A DNA stretch of 64,000 nt, taken from positions 160,617 through 224,616 of the forward strand of contig MU394119.1 of the NCBI GenBank assembly GCA_022578605.1, given 5' to 3'. Source of the stretch: Camillea tinctor. Its lineage: Eukaryota; Ascomycota; Sordariomycetes; Xylariales; Xylariaceae. Below are positions 1-11,166 of the stretch, one piece after another. The notes beneath the pieces are model-generated. The model saw only the letters and a program-made list of their open reading frames with translations, was not told the DNA's origin and ran no database searches. The position numbers were made by a program, and so were the translations under genes. The stretch's first letter is position 1; every line of letters begins with the position of its first letter.

Positions 1-219
1 GTTGGTGACCGCGGGGTCGAAGGCGATGAGGGCGGTGGCGACGGCGCGTCGCGATGGGGAGGCGACCACGTGGCTGACTTTGTCCATGAACGGGTAGGTG
101 TCGCGGAGTTGGTAGCTCTGGGCTTCGCCGTTGGGGGTCAGCCCGGGGTCCCGGACGTCGCTGTGGGAAATGTTGTGCCACGCCTCGGCATGGCGGACGA
201 TATCAATGGTAGGTGCCAT
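1..219 (-). CDS. Histidine phosphatase (phosphoglycerate mutase-like) family protein, N-terminal part
   Basis: The minus strand is open from an ATG at 219-217 to the left edge (73 codons), so only the N-terminus is present. It opens with a hydrophobic strand followed by VRHAEAWHN, the RHG-type signature of the histidine phosphatase superfamily: the His of RHA is the residue phosphorylated in catalysis. A second Arg-rich stretch (SPSRRAVATA, about residues 58-67) matches the conserved SxxxRAxxTA region of the same fold. Fungal proteins of this kind are usually small cytosolic phosphatases or mutase-like enzymes, and the substrate cannot be told from this fragment. The start was chosen because it is the first ATG, lies just before the RHG motif, and AT-rich non-coding sequence precedes it. 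Confidence 0.8.
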   Translation of the reverse strand, partial: MAPTIDIVRHAEAWHNISHSDVRDPGLTPNGEAQSYQLRDTYPFMDKVSHVVASPSRRAVATALIAFDPAVTN

Positions 220-1848
220 GGCTTGTCTATGTTTCCCGTCTCTAGTTGATCTTTTGGGAAACAAATCGAAGATATCAAGCTTCTGATACTGTGTGGTAGG
301 TACTAGGTAGGTAGGTAGGTAGGTAAGATATTCGGGGTTGGGAGGACTACATGTAGTCATTAGGGAGGTAGTCGCAAGCCCTTCCACTTAGCGGGATGTT
401 TGTATCATAGGGTTCCGTTTGTTGCTGATGTTATTCCAATCGACAATAGCAATCATGCTCGTCTCTAGGAACTGGGTTAGGTGGTTTGCTATGATATATA
501 GGTAGGTACCTAACATTGCTGGAATAAAGAAGTCTTGTAGGCGACAGCACAGCTTGTCTAGCAGGTCACAAAGAGAGGGGCCGAACCTTTCTGTTTGTTT
601 CACCGTACTAACTTGACGCTCGGCTCGGGTTAAAGAAAGCCTAACAATGCTCTAGGAACTTTAGGTAGTACTTTGTATGAACATTAAAGGTCTTTAAATA
701 GGTAGGAGGTTGGACAGCTTGCTTGCACTGACCTAACCTAGATGCTATGCTCCCCTATTTTGTGTTGTTGAAGTCGAATAGTTTGCTCTCTCAACTTTCA
801 TTCTAGCTATCACAAACCACTTTAAGTGTCAAAACGGGCACTCAGAGAGGGAACCTAGATCCATAGTTTATCAATCGAACTACTGCCACTTCTCAACGCT
901 TCTCACGCCTGGTTGTGTTTCGATCAATCCGCGCTGCCGATACGTAGTAAGCCAAGACACGGACGCGCAAGACGAACGGGTTTTAATTGAATTTGGGGAA
1001 ACTCTCTGAGGCACCTAAGCACCTCCAAATATCATCGTCACTCACACGACGTCATTACATTACTATAACGAGATGACGATCGAGGAGAGATCATAACCTA
1101 AAGCTTTTATCTACCAATAATAGATTCAAAGAAGGTCATCTGTATCACTGCGGTATATGTAGACTTACATGTAAACTTGGGTTGCGAGATAGACGAGTCA
1201 CGTCATGTATCACATACAGTTGGTCTCAATATTACCTATTTTGTATCGTGTAGATGCGGAGATACTTGAAGTAGTAATACACACGAGTCAGCAGTATCAT
1301 GTGGCTAGCTGCACAGTGATCTTCAATTTTAGGTACTTATATCGATAATATCACAAGACAATAAACTAACTTATACGCAATAGCTAATTACCAAAGGCTA
1401 ATTAAGATCTATCCGTCTACTTACTCATATTTTTAAGAAACTTACATGGTGAGCTATGAAGCCCCTTTCGAGCTTGGGTAGTACGCATTATCGACGTGTT
1501 GTACTAGCCTTGCTAGGATTAATCCAAATAGGGGTACCGTGCTTAACACAGTTTCTAACACTATCACCAGTATAAATAGTGGTATGCGGATGAGAACTAC
1601 ATATAGATACCTAATAGCACTTGTTGCATTTCACCTTTTCTACAAAGCTTCGTAGAGGGGGCTCGGGACTCTTATTGTATGTGTAAGTATACTAGACGAG
1701 AACCACTACCTCACTCTATGAGAGGATTCTAATGCATGCTACATAATTGTGTTGGTGCTCGATTTTCAACCCCCTTGCCCCTCTTTCCCCCTTTCCCCCC
1801 TTTTTTTCTTATGTACCTAGGTATAGAGTATTTAAGTTTCTCCCAACC
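220..1848. other. Intergenic, no gene seen
   Basis: AT-rich sequence between the divergent left-edge gene and the end of the PAP2 gene. It holds a short GGTA/TAGG tetranucleotide array at about 305-326 and pyrimidine-rich tracts near 1775-1808. The open frames are short, start with rare codons and show no family motif. Confidence 0.6.
305..326. repeat. TAGG/GGTA tetranucleotide microsatellite
   Basis: About five copies of a GGTA unit in tandem, roughly 90-110 bases upstream of the histidine phosphatase start. The same TAGG/CCTA word recurs in many intergenic places in the window. Confidence 0.85.
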
Positions 1849-3106
1849 TTATACCATTCCCGAGCGCACCCCATTCGGACTGTGGATCAGATGTTGGGAA
1901 GTGGTTGGCATATCACCATCCACAGAATAACTGTTCGGGCTGTCCCCGTTTGTTGTCGGTGGTGAACGAGACGAGCCCGCACTGAACCAATCCTCACCGT
2001 CCCGCCAACCAGCACGATTCGTGAGGACCAGATCGCGCCGTTTCCAGCTCTGCATCCCTTCGAACCAAGGGAACGGTGCGTTCCGGTTCAGTGGAATGTG
2101 GTTGACTCGCCAGTCGAAGATGCTGGCGTACACCATTCGGTATGCAGCGAATGAGTGTGCCGTCCCGATGGCGGCTCCAATAACGATGTCCCACCAGTTG
2201 TGACTCTTGTCAATGGTGAGAGTCCCGCAGACGAGGAACGCCGCCAAGAGCGGACACACGAGGACGATGAGCTTCCACATGCAAGGGTGGTAGTTCGAGA
2301 ATACCTTGAGCTTGGCATTCAAGTATAGGAAAAGATAGACCGCAGCAGACGTGGTAGTAGTTGAATGACCGCTCGGGAAGCTTTGCAGTGAATTGCGAAC
2401 CTCGTCAAGTCTAGGGTTTGCACAGATATCCAGGCTCTACATGATATTCTGGAAACCGACACCATTTAGACCTGTCCTGTTGTGCCCTCCGTGCAGTGCC
2501 CGAAAGATGTCTGGCTGACAGACGTGGTAGAAGTTAGGCCTAAATCCACCGATTGTCCACTTGAGCGTGACTTGGAAGGCGGACGAGGTTAGGAGAGCAT
2601 AAGCTAGCCCCATGATGGCATTATTGGTATCCCAGAAGCTGCGAAGGCGTATTTGCAAGAGCAAAATGCAGACGGCAGGAGTTGCAATGGAAATGACAGT
2701 ATCAACCCAGGACGATATGAACTGGCCTCGATCCGGATACGCAAATTCGGGGTAGATAACTTGGTCAACCGCAGGGCTAATGCTCCCATCACTTGTAGAG
2801 ACTTGTACAGCCAAGGGAAATGTTCTCTCTGCGAAGGGGGGGCCATACCGAAATGTCTACAAGACGTTAGCATCGGATACCCTACCCCTATGCTCTCCGC
2901 TAACTTACCGTGATTGCAATAACACCAATGATAGCCATCGTTAGAATATCAGGCCAGGTTATCTTCAGCCATTGCCCGAACGTGGGGCGCTTTTCCATAG
3001 GGTATATGTCATTTGGAAACAAGGTCGACGAGAACCTTCGCATACGTCTCGCATCCGAATTGGAGTTTGTTGGTGGTAAAGATGGTTCGCTTGATCTTTT
3101 CTCCAT
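1849..3106 (-). pseudogene. PAP2-family lipid phosphate phosphatase (DPP1-like), interrupted by an in-frame TAG
   Basis: Model: exon 1 3106-2909 (66 codons), intron 2908-2857 (GTAAGT donor, GCTAAC branch, TAG acceptor), exon 2 2856-1849. Family role: integral membrane phosphatase that dephosphorylates phosphatidic acid or diacylglycerol pyrophosphate. Visible motifs in order: hydrophobic segments; IYPEFAYPDRG; motif 1 KWTIGGFRP; motif 2 SFPSGHS; motif 3 region with SHNWWD; further membrane segments. A TAG at 2439-2437 falls in the reading frame between motifs 1 and 2. The same frame then runs on for another 195 codons to 1849, carrying the essential PSGHS and His/Asp motifs, so the stop cuts off half the active site. 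A 60-nt in-frame intron (2440-2381, GTAGAG..AAG) could bypass it, but would delete 20 residues that look family-like. The start at 3106 is the first ATG in frame. Pseudogene is an inference; base error or strain polymorphism is possible. Confidence 0.7.
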
Positions 3107-3791
3107 CTTAGCTGAATTTGTCTTCCCTCTAGATTCGTACTGTGGCACAATGCTAGCAAGCGATGCTACTGCGAAAACCAGAAATGATAGACACCAAATA
3201 ACAAGCAACTAGGCTTGGATACCAAGTAGATGTAAATCAATAGAACTTGGGGGGTATAGAGGATGTGGAGGGACTGGTTATCGTAGGTTTTATCGTGAGA
3301 GAGTCAACCGACCAACCTACATGATCCCCCCTTCCTCACTATCTGGTTATACCGTAGATCTCCTTCCTGCAAAGTCTTGCAACTTCTAACAATACGTTAT
3401 TAAAGTTCGACATAGGTCTTATGTTGTAGTGAACCCCTCACCATGTAAGGTCTTTCCGTGAGATGCGTGAGCACACTTCACACTTAAAGTTCCAAAACCG
3501 ACCTTCCACTTTTGGATCAAGAAACAGCGCTGTCATGAATTTTCATTGAGTTCCTCTCACCTTCTATGATTTAAGGTCTACCTAACCAGGTAGTCATAGG
3601 TTTACTGTCTCGATAGAGTTGTTAGACTTCGAATAGGAGTTGTTACCAACAGTATCATATTGCCCAAAAAGGGATGGAGCAGTAAAGTAGTAATGCTTTA
3701 ACTACCATGACCTAGCTAGTCCATGATCGTACTATAACAGTTCGAACACAATGCTGATGCGCTAAGAGTTTGACTAAAGTACATATCAAGC
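3107..3791. other. Intergenic between PAP2 gene and dioxygenase, no gene seen
   Basis: AT-rich spacer upstream of the PAP2 gene and downstream of the dioxygenase stop. It contains no open frame with family motifs. It presumably includes the PAP2 promoter and the dioxygenase 3' end. Confidence 0.55.
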
Positions 3792-4871
3792 CTAGTGTTG
3801 TCCCAGGATTAGGCGTTCAATGTCTTGATCCTGAGTGATGTGCTCCCCATCATCGAGCTGAGCATTCCCTTCTCTCCAGCGCCATCTCTTACCCATGAAC
3901 TCCTTGAACCAGCGGACATCAATCCCACCATCCAAGATAACGGGGGAGAAGTTGACGCGATGGTCTATAGTAGTGATTGGCCTGAGAGCTACATCCAGAT
4001 CCGGAGCGACGAATAGAACCGCGCTTAGTCGTCGAACACCGGGCTGGCGTCGGACTCTGTGCCTGACAGCGCGCAGCTGTCCGCCGCTGACGATGAATGC
4101 AGACCAGCCGCAGAGCACGACGACCTGAGTTGCCGGGACAGGCACCCACGATCCGGGTTGAGTGGCGCTCTCTATTTCCAGGCCAGCAGTGCCATCTTGG
4201 AAGATGATACTGAACGTGCCGTAATCTCGATGGGCTCCGCATCCATTCTGGCTCTCGGGAGCTGCGGTATCAGGCGTGTAATCGCAGAGCCGGAAGTTGA
4301 TGTTGCGGGTCTTGTGGATGGGGAACAAGTCGACGCCAATGGCTGCGCCGAGCGAAGCGAGGATCTGGTCGAGGTGCTTGGTAGTTAGTTCGTCGAAGAA
4401 TCGAAGCACCTGGCCAAAGCCATAAGGTGCTAGTGACAACTTGATGTCTGATGGGATGTAGTTCAATCGCTTTGGGGAGAGGTCGATGGTAAGCTTCTGG
4501 TCTGAAGAGCCATTGCTGACTGCAGCTGTCTTAAAAACGCCCCTAGTGGGATAGGTAGCATTCAGAGCATCCGCATGTGCAGGATTGGCCCTGAGATAGT
4601 CGAAGAGACAACCAATAGACTCAAAGGGTGCGTGGACGTCACTCTTTAAAAAGGCAAGGTCTCTCATGTCGCCGATAGGATCGACTGGTTTTGCTCTGAC
4701 GCCGCCAGGGACATCGTGAAGACTAGGGCAGGGGAGAGCTTGACTTGGGTTGACAGCAGCTGTGGCCATGTTGAATTGCTTGGAGATGAGTCGTGATAGA
4801 GGTTGGGTCGAGGGAGTGGGAGTGGCTACACGTGGTCTGATGGGAGGAAGGATCCGACGGGCTCTTCTCAT
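3792..4871 (-). CDS. 2-oxoglutarate/Fe(II)-dependent dioxygenase (isopenicillin N synthase-like)
   Basis: Intronless frame of 359 residues. The C-terminal half is the double-stranded beta-helix of 2OG-Fe(II) oxygenases: the iron facial triad is His214-x-Asp216 (in GAHRDYGTF) with a distal His271 (RAVRHRV), and RLS at 281-283 is the Arg-x-Ser that binds the 2-oxoglutarate carboxylate. All expected ligands are present, so the enzyme looks active. Family members hydroxylate, desaturate or cyclise small molecules; the substrate is not predictable here. The first 34 residues are Arg- and Pro-rich with no acid until a second Met at 35 (MATAAVN, start codon at 4769-4767), so the longer form could carry an organelle-targeting leader and the shorter form be cytosolic. 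No other biosynthetic gene adjoins it. Confidence 0.85.
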   Translation of the reverse strand: MRRARRILPPIRPRVATPTPSTQPLSRLISKQFNMATAAVNPSQALPCPSLHDVPGGVRAKPVDPIGDMRDLAFLKSDVHAPFESIGCLFDYLRANPAHADALNATYPTRGVFKTAAVSNGSSDQKLTIDLSPKRLNYIPSDIKLSLAPYGFGQVLRFFDELTTKHLDQILASLGAAIGVDLFPIHKTRNINFRLCDYTPDTAAPESQNGCGAHRDYGTFSIIFQDGTAGLEIESATQPGSWVPVPATQVVVLCGWSAFIVSGGQLRAVRHRVRRQPGVRRLSAVLFVAPDLDVALRPITTIDHRVNFSPVILDGGIDVRWFKEFMGKRWRWREGNAQLDDGEHITQDQDIERLILGQH

Positions 4872-6837
4872 AGTGTAGGTAGGCTAGAGAGTCGTGGGGA
4901 TCAAGTATTGGTGTCATAGAGAGGGGGGTCAGTTTGAGTGGGTATGCTTGGGTTATTATACTTCGTATCATGGGGTCAGAAAGCCCTAGGTTAAAGGGTT
5001 CACTAGAAATACTACCTTTTTCATATGCATGTATGAAGTAACTAATATTACACGTCATATATTGGGTATGTAGGTCAAAACTCATCGTATGATGCCCGGT
5101 TGCTTGGTCCCAAGCATAACAAACTGAAGACATCCACACCTCTGCCTCTTTTTTGTGTGCCGAGCTTGCCAGAGCAAGCTTTGATTGCTTTCTCCCCCAA
5201 TTTGTTATTTTTAGGTTATATCTCCTATCAATGGGTTAATATGAATTATATTATTCGTAGAAGAACGGGCTACTGAAATCTCCACCTCCATCCCATTCCT
5301 TTAGGAAGGTAGATAACTTATGCTTTTATAGAACTTGTTCTGTATCTGTATTCAAATTTATTCCAAGTCAAGAGAAACAGGCTAGGGTGTATGTAAGGAA
5401 TTAACCCTGAGAGTCAAAAGCAACACAAACAATTCGACCATTTCAAGGGCAGAATGAAACCACGAAATGACTATAAAAGAAATAGCCACATGAAACCGGC
5501 CTTGCAGAAAAAGAGGTGTGGGTTGAATGAATGCTTTTTTGTCTCCTCTACTCTCAATAATACCAGCTTTCAGACCCTACGGGGAGTTTGAAGAATTCCA
5601 AAAACCTTTGGTTAACTTTGTCCTTTGAGGGCCCTACTCATACAAGCGTATGCTTATTAGATAAACTCTCGCTGGATAAGATTTCCTGGCGACTTATTTC
5701 ACTGATTCTCTAAACTATAAAAGACTATAGCTTGCTATTTCTGTTTCTATTAACGGTAGAGAATCTGGATAACTTCGAGGTTATCGGCCGTCTATTTCTT
5801 GAATAGATTTGGATGGGGAGATATGCCATCTGAAGATATAAGATATAAGTCTAGGAAAAGAAGAAATATGTGTGCGAGTGTAATTATATTGCCTAGGTAG
5901 ATACATCATGGGCCATAAGCGTCTCGATAAAATACAACTGGATTCGACTAATATCTATACTCAATAATGAAGCTTCTATTATGCAGCAAGGGGTGCCCAG
6001 TATCTTTATATTAGAAGAAGCAATACTCTAAAGTCAACAAACATCTTCTAACTTAGACACCATAATATAACAACAGTGTAGATAGGTGGGGAATCAGGAC
6101 GTTGAGCTCCTGGGAAGGCATTTACTGAAAATATCCCGATACCGATCATTTTACAAGCGAAAATTATTACTTCGGACCCATACGGGTTAGAAGATATCCA
6201 TCAATCACCACTATCAAATCACAGAATCACACATTTTCGGAGCCATGAAAGTAAAGTACCTATAGTTCGTATCATTCATAGGGGAGTAGCATGCGCCCCC
6301 CCTTTTTATCTATCCGGCCATTTGTGGCCAGCTCATGGTATCTTATATATAATTGTACATCATGATATCATTAAGCGTCATTGTCGTGAAACCTCGTTTC
6401 TCGTAGCAAACCAAATGCTTCTTATGCTGATCCAGATGCCCAAGAGTTTGCATAAAGGACCAAACTAATGCAGCCTTCTTTCTCCTTACCCCAGGGATGG
6501 CGTTCCTGTGAAACCGCCAAAGAAAAGAAAAAAATATCTTCAGTCGTAGCTTCGGCCGTTTATTTCATTCCTTGCGTTTGATGTCTTTCTTACACGCCGA
6601 AGTGTGATGGGGAATCGTTGTATAGCGTGATACATGTACATATCATGATCCCGGCCGTTGTGATGCAAATACAAATGACAAAGGAGAATTATGTTGTAGT
6701 GGCTCGTGCGTAATCAACCGATTGAGTCGATTTAGGGGAATCGTAGATATGAAAAAAAAAAGGAAAAAAAAAAGAGAGCGTTGAATGTAATAAGTCACAA
6801 GCTATGCGACTATTTAGTGGACATAGATCCTGGGTTA
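4872..6837. other. AT-rich intergenic stretch, no gene seen
   Basis: About 2 kb between the dioxygenase start and the end of the Byr4 gene. From about 5200 onward the sequence is strongly A+T-rich with many stops in all frames. A poly-purine run (6751-6776) lies near the Byr4 3' end. It could hide decayed repeat DNA, but I can identify no repeat family by eye. Confidence 0.55.
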
Positions 6838-9800
6838 TTAACCTCCCATGATCATGTCTCGAAGGGTCCATCGCCAGTTTTCCTGGTTACGGGTGCCCGG
6901 CTTTGTCCATTTTTCGCACTTTCTGCGCCAGCGAGCCTCCTCTTCGTGCTGTCGTCTTATGAACTCTGGACCAACGTCGAACTCTTCGCCCACAAGCCAA
7001 TCTTCTCGGATATCGCTTGCACGACCATGGCCACCTTCAGCTGAATCTTTATCTCTGTCTTCCAAGTCCGGGATGTCCTTGAAGGGATCGTCTTCATCCT
7101 CCAGAATATTGAATCCTTCCATCGGATCGTCAGATCTCAAAGTTGAAGGGGTAGAAGTGTCTACCTTGAGCCAACACATGTTTTGAGGATCGAAAACCAT
7201 GTCACCAACCCTTTTAGCCCCTTTGCTTGCATTTATGTTGGCAATGAGCAAGGGTTTGGGAGTTGAAGTCTCTCTTTCACGCACTCGAAATGGTGGATGA
7301 GATGGAGACGAGGTCGACGTGCTGAAGGCCTTAAGAGCATTCTCATTTCCCTCCCATCGATAGGTTGTTGGGTTGTACGTCATACCGTTAACCACTGATA
7401 TACACATTAGTCTTGTTTCAACTTCCAAGTCAGAGCTTTGTGACATACCTTTCGATTCCTTTCCGGAATTCAGGTTGGAGATCAGATGTGGCTTGAGTTG
7501 CTTAGGCTTCCGGGGTTTCTTACTCCGAACTGGATTGTGGAGAGGATTGAGGTTCGATCTTGGCAATGGATTCATCCGCTGTGCATTGACAGGGCCTAGC
7601 GGTCCTGAGAGTGGTGATCGTTGGGCCAAGCTGACTTCTCTGGCAATGCGACTGGCGGCAGTGTCCCGGGCGAATCGGGGCAGGTTGTCGGTCTTTGGCT
7701 GCGGCTGAGGAGGTGCTGGACTCGGTGTACGGTCTGGTAGGATGTTCTGATAAAGCTTGTTCCTGATGCCATTCTTATTACCAACTGCGACTGGCTGTTT
7801 GGTGTATCTGGATTCAGTATGTGCAGATGTGGGTAGATCATCAAAGGCATCTAATTCATGGCCATCACCAAAGTGTCTTAAGCGACGTGGCTTGTTTATT
7901 TGTTGCCACATCGGCTCGGAAGATGATTTCTCGTGTCCTAGCCTTCTAGGACTTGGCGATCGCATACCAGCACGAGAAAACGCTCGTGATGATGGTCTCG
8001 CTTCCGGACCTTGGTCGGAATCATGACGTCTAAACACACGTGGCTGTTTGGTACTGACGTGATGAGATTGGGACTGCGATGCACCTGCGGGTAGGAAAGG
8101 CGCCTGACCTTTCCTTACCTGAGTTGCACGGACTTCATTAACAGGTCGAACCTGGTCCACTGGAGTCTTCGGTCGAAAGCTTGGCTGTGATCGTTGCGAT
8201 TCTCCTCGAGAGTCAGTTCGCGATGGTGGCCGGTCGAATCGAGATACTGCCGATTTAGCTGATGGTTGGTTATGTCGCATAGCAGGAAGAGACCGCTTAA
8301 GTCGTAAAAGCTGAGCGTTTGTCGTGGTGGGTTCATTGCGCAGAGCCCCCATAGAGACCTTTGAGCCTAAATCCCTTCGTCGGGATGCGGATGGGATGCT
8401 AGATTGTACCGAGAAAGGTGGAGATGGCTTGATGCTTGACAAAGATGATTGGGCAGAATGGCCGCCAAGTCTCGACTGAGGTCTTCGAGGCGGTTTCTGA
8501 GGAATGGGACCTCCACTTTCAGAAACGGGTTCGAGCGACGATTGTGTATGTGATCTCTCGTGGTTGGCTGTAGGCCGAGGTAAGCGTGAAGGCGTTGACG
8601 TGACAGGCTTATTCGTGAAAGTGATGGAAACCGCGGTCTTAGGCCGTACTGGACTGGAGGGCCGTGCTTCCCTCACCTTGATGTTCCGGTGAAGCGTTGC
8701 TTTTCCCGGGCGGAACACATTCCCGTCACCAAAGTCCAGTCCAGAGAACAAGTCATCCTCATCCTGCGGGAGCTGCGTGGTCTTCTTGGCTGTTGGTGGT
8801 GTCGCACGTGGAGAAGCGGTAGGAGTTGCACGAGGGGGTGGGCTAGCTGGTGAGCGAGGCGACACGCGAGACGACGAATAGATCGGTGAATGGGGAGGTG
8901 AGCGAGATGGAGAAGGAATATATTTGAGTAAACTCCGTCCCCCAGGAGATTGAGTTGGTGCAGATCGAGGTCTGCTTTCAGCATCGCGTCTCACGGGAGA
9001 TCGACTCTGCGCTAGACGAGCTTGGTTCTCTAGCACCCGCTCCGCAGGGAATCGACTCAGTATTGGGTACGGTCGGTTATCTAGGTCACCTTCTCCTAGT
9101 GATCGCCTCACCGCCCCTGAAATTCGACTCTGCGGTGAGCGTAGCTGTATATCTCGGTCTCGTCCCACTGGAGATTGACTCTGTGTAGAACGATCCTGGG
9201 ATTGTTGATCTCGGCTATCTGGGGATCGGCTCTGCATGAAGAAAGGTAGCCTTGCTATTCCTCTTCTTTCAGGAGACCGCGTTGGTCGAGCCAGTTTCTC
9301 CGGTAGCCGACCAACCGGAGACTGACTCTGCGCTGGACGAGGCCACTTTATTTGGTGCTGAGGCCTGGGAGATTGGCTTTGTCTAGGCCGAGATCGTCTT
9401 TCCGAGTCTTGACTTCCTGAATTCTGTCTTCTAGGAGGCCCTATTTGTTTTAACTGAGGTCGTCTATCTGACTCGTTTCTCTCAGTGGAACGGCTTTGCT
9501 TTTGTCTATTCAACAACTCGCTGAAGTCTAAGGGCCCATTAGGCAATACCAGACCTTCAAAGGTATCATCTTCACTCTCCGCAGTGAACGAGCTTGCGAG
9601 ACTTGGACTGAGAGCAGAAACGGATGAGCTACGGGTCGAGAAGACGTCGCGCCTGGTGCCTCCAAACCGTGTCCCTAAGCTACCTTCTCCCCATTCGAAG
9701 TCTTCGTTCATGTGCAAAGACGGGGTCTTGGGAATATCTCTTCTACTAGAGAGCTGCAGTTTCCCATCCGAAGGTAACTCCAGATCATGCTCAAAATCAG

Positions 9801-10530
9801 AATCGTCCGCCTTCTTGCCCGGGCTGGGCGGAGAGGGCGAGAGGGGCGTAATCAAGGACATGGGCCTGCCTCTCGGGAGGATCCTAGGGGCCTTTATAGT
9901 TGCAGATCCATCACCAAAAAGATCCTCGTCCTCCTCGGTATCGCGAAATCTCTCTAGGTTGATGGGCGGTCCCAAGGCCTTGGGTTGAATCGGCTGAAGA
10001 GGAGGCGACTTTGGGACGCTGGGGATAGATTTCTTTGCTGGACTTGGGTTCACTGAGCCACTAACTTGGCGCAAGATTTCGGGGAATCTAGTCCCGTCTT
10101 GCGTCTTCAGACGAAGCGCTTGACCAGCTGCGGGCAATTCAAGATCATCGCCCCAATCTTCCTGGAAAATCTTCTTGATTTTCCGCCCCCCTAATCGCTT
10201 GATGGTACCTCCCATCAAAGCAGAAGGCGGCACATTAGTGGGTATGGGGATGCCCACATGCGTTGCCGCGGCAATAGCATCCAGCGTGGATTTCTCGTCA
10301 TCGCCGGGTAGATGAACATGTCTCTCTTCGTTGGCAGAAAGAGACTCGCGATCGGATCGGAAGGAGGAGTGACTGTCGCGTCGGTGAAGTTGTAGATTAG
10401 TGCTAGAATTATTTCGGAAAGTGAGGTCTTCATCGGTATCAATCATAAAGTCGTCATCATCCCAATCCTCCACCTCGTCTTCGACGGGCTTACGGGGTTT
10501 CAGGCGCAAAGGCTCCATGGTAGGTTCCAT
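6838..10530 (-). CDS. byr4: Byr4/Bfa1-like two-component GAP subunit of the septation initiation / mitotic exit network
   Basis: Predicted exons 10530-7449 and 7394-6838. With Cdc16/Bub2, Byr4/Bfa1 forms the GAP for the Spg1/Tem1 GTPase at the spindle pole body and restrains septation. Recognisable features: acidic N-terminus VEDWDDDDF; repeats of the DDLELP/HDLELP and FEGLVLP type in the N-terminal third; a long, disordered Ser/Pro/Arg-rich middle with many RSPxxR repeats; and a conserved C-terminus with MTYNPTTYRWEGN, MVFDPQNMCWLKV, DPFKDIPDLED and a basic RRKCEKW region. The whole span is open (1,230 codons), but 7448-7395 has GTATGT, an ACTAAT branch and TCAG, so I read it as a 54-nt intron. 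Splicing gives 1,212 residues and joins KESK to VVNGM, the family-like sequence. Two Met codons (1 and 5) are possible starts. Confidence 0.85.
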   Translation of the reverse strand: MEPTMEPLRLKPRKPVEDEVEDWDDDDFMIDTDEDLTFRNNSSTNLQLHRRDSHSSFRSDRESLSANEERHVHLPGDDEKSTLDAIAAATHVGIPIPTNVPPSALMGGTIKRLGGRKIKKIFQEDWGDDLELPAAGQALRLKTQDGTRFPEILRQVSGSVNPSPAKKSIPSVPKSPPLQPIQPKALGPPINLERFRDTEEDEDLFGDGSATIKAPRILPRGRPMSLITPLSPSPPSPGKKADDSDFEHDLELPSDGKLQLSSRRDIPKTPSLHMNEDFEWGEGSLGTRFGGTRRDVFSTRSSSVSALSPSLASSFTAESEDDTFEGLVLPNGPLDFSELLNRQKQSRSTERNESDRRPQLKQIGPPRRQNSGSQDSERRSRPRQSQSPRPQHQIKWPRPAQSQSPVGRLPEKLARPTRSPERRGIARLPFFMQSRSPDSRDQQSQDRSTQSQSPVGRDRDIQLRSPQSRISGAVRRSLGEGDLDNRPYPILSRFPAERVLENQARLAQSRSPVRRDAESRPRSAPTQSPGGRSLLKYIPSPSRSPPHSPIYSSSRVSPRSPASPPPRATPTASPRATPPTAKKTTQLPQDEDDLFSGLDFGDGNVFRPGKATLHRNIKVREARPSSPVRPKTAVSITFTNKPVTSTPSRLPRPTANHERSHTQSSLEPVSESGGPIPQKPPRRPQSRLGGHSAQSSLSSIKPSPPFSVQSSIPSASRRRDLGSKVSMGALRNEPTTTNAQLLRLKRSLPAMRHNQPSAKSAVSRFDRPPSRTDSRGESQRSQPSFRPKTPVDQVRPVNEVRATQVRKGQAPFLPAGASQSQSHHVSTKQPRVFRRHDSDQGPEARPSSRAFSRAGMRSPSPRRLGHEKSSSEPMWQQINKPRRLRHFGDGHELDAFDDLPTSAHTESRYTKQPVAVGNKNGIRNKLYQNILPDRTPSPAPPQPQPKTDNLPRFARDTAASRIAREVSLAQRSPLSGPLGPVNAQRMNPLPRSNLNPLHNPVRSKKPRKPKQLKPHLISNLNSGKESKGMSQSSDLEVETRLMCISVVNGMTYNPTTYRWEGNENALKAFSTSTSSPSHPPFRVRERETSTPKPLLIANINASKGAKRVGDMVFDPQNMCWLKVDTSTPSTLRSDDPMEGFNILEDEDDPFKDIPDLEDRDKDSAEGGHGRASDIREDWLVGEEFDVGPEFIRRQHEEEARWRRKCEKWTKPGTRNQENWRWTLRDMIMGG
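7395..7448 (-). other. In-frame 54-nt intron of byr4 (no stop if retained)
   Basis: Phase-1 intron with GTATGT donor, GACTAAT branch and ATCAG acceptor. Its length is a multiple of three and it contains no stop, so retention would insert 18 residues just before the conserved VVNGMTYNP block. Confidence 0.75.
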
Positions 10531-11086
10531 GGTAGACGGTAGGTTTTGCGGGTTAGGTTCGGATCAGATATCGCGCGGAAGAGGCGAAAATGGTCGTAGG
10601 GATCGGATAAGTCGAACTTGATGCAATACTATACACACTGGACGTCGCGTGCCGCGTGTGTAGGTGTGTCTATATAATAACAAGCTCCCCGGGATCAGTT
10701 TCCAAGAGTATATCCCTTCAACGAAAAGCTGGATCGCTCGGGTCGCATTTCCTAAATGTTTTTTTTTGGTCGATCAAGAGATTTTGCACGTGAAACTGGG
10801 TTGTTGTTTGAGGTATCGTCGAAAGGTGGGTTGAGTGGGTTTGGTTGGTTATATGGGTCCAGCGGGCAGTAGTAGGTAGAGTAGTATAGTACCTAATGAC
10901 TGCGTTTCGCGAGAGTACTTTTTTTTTTGCTTAGAAAAGTTGGGTCATGTCGATTTCAATTACTATAGATTTATGATTGACATGAAGAGAGATAAAAAGA
11001 ATTGTCGTATTCGTTACGTAGCGGAGGGTATCAAAATTATTAGGTGATGATAGGGTGAGGTAAGGTAAGTTCAGTTGAAAGTAGAG

Positions 11087-11166
11087 TGGTAGTGGTATGA
11101 AGTGATAGTGGTGGTAGTGATAGTGGTAGTAGTAGTGGTGGTGGTAGTGGTGGTAGTGGTAGTTAC
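11087..11166. repeat. GGTAGT / GGTGGTAGT imperfect microsatellite
   Basis: Imperfect triplet-based array of GGT and AGT units in the byr4 upstream region, next to a homopolymer A run. Confidence 0.8.
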
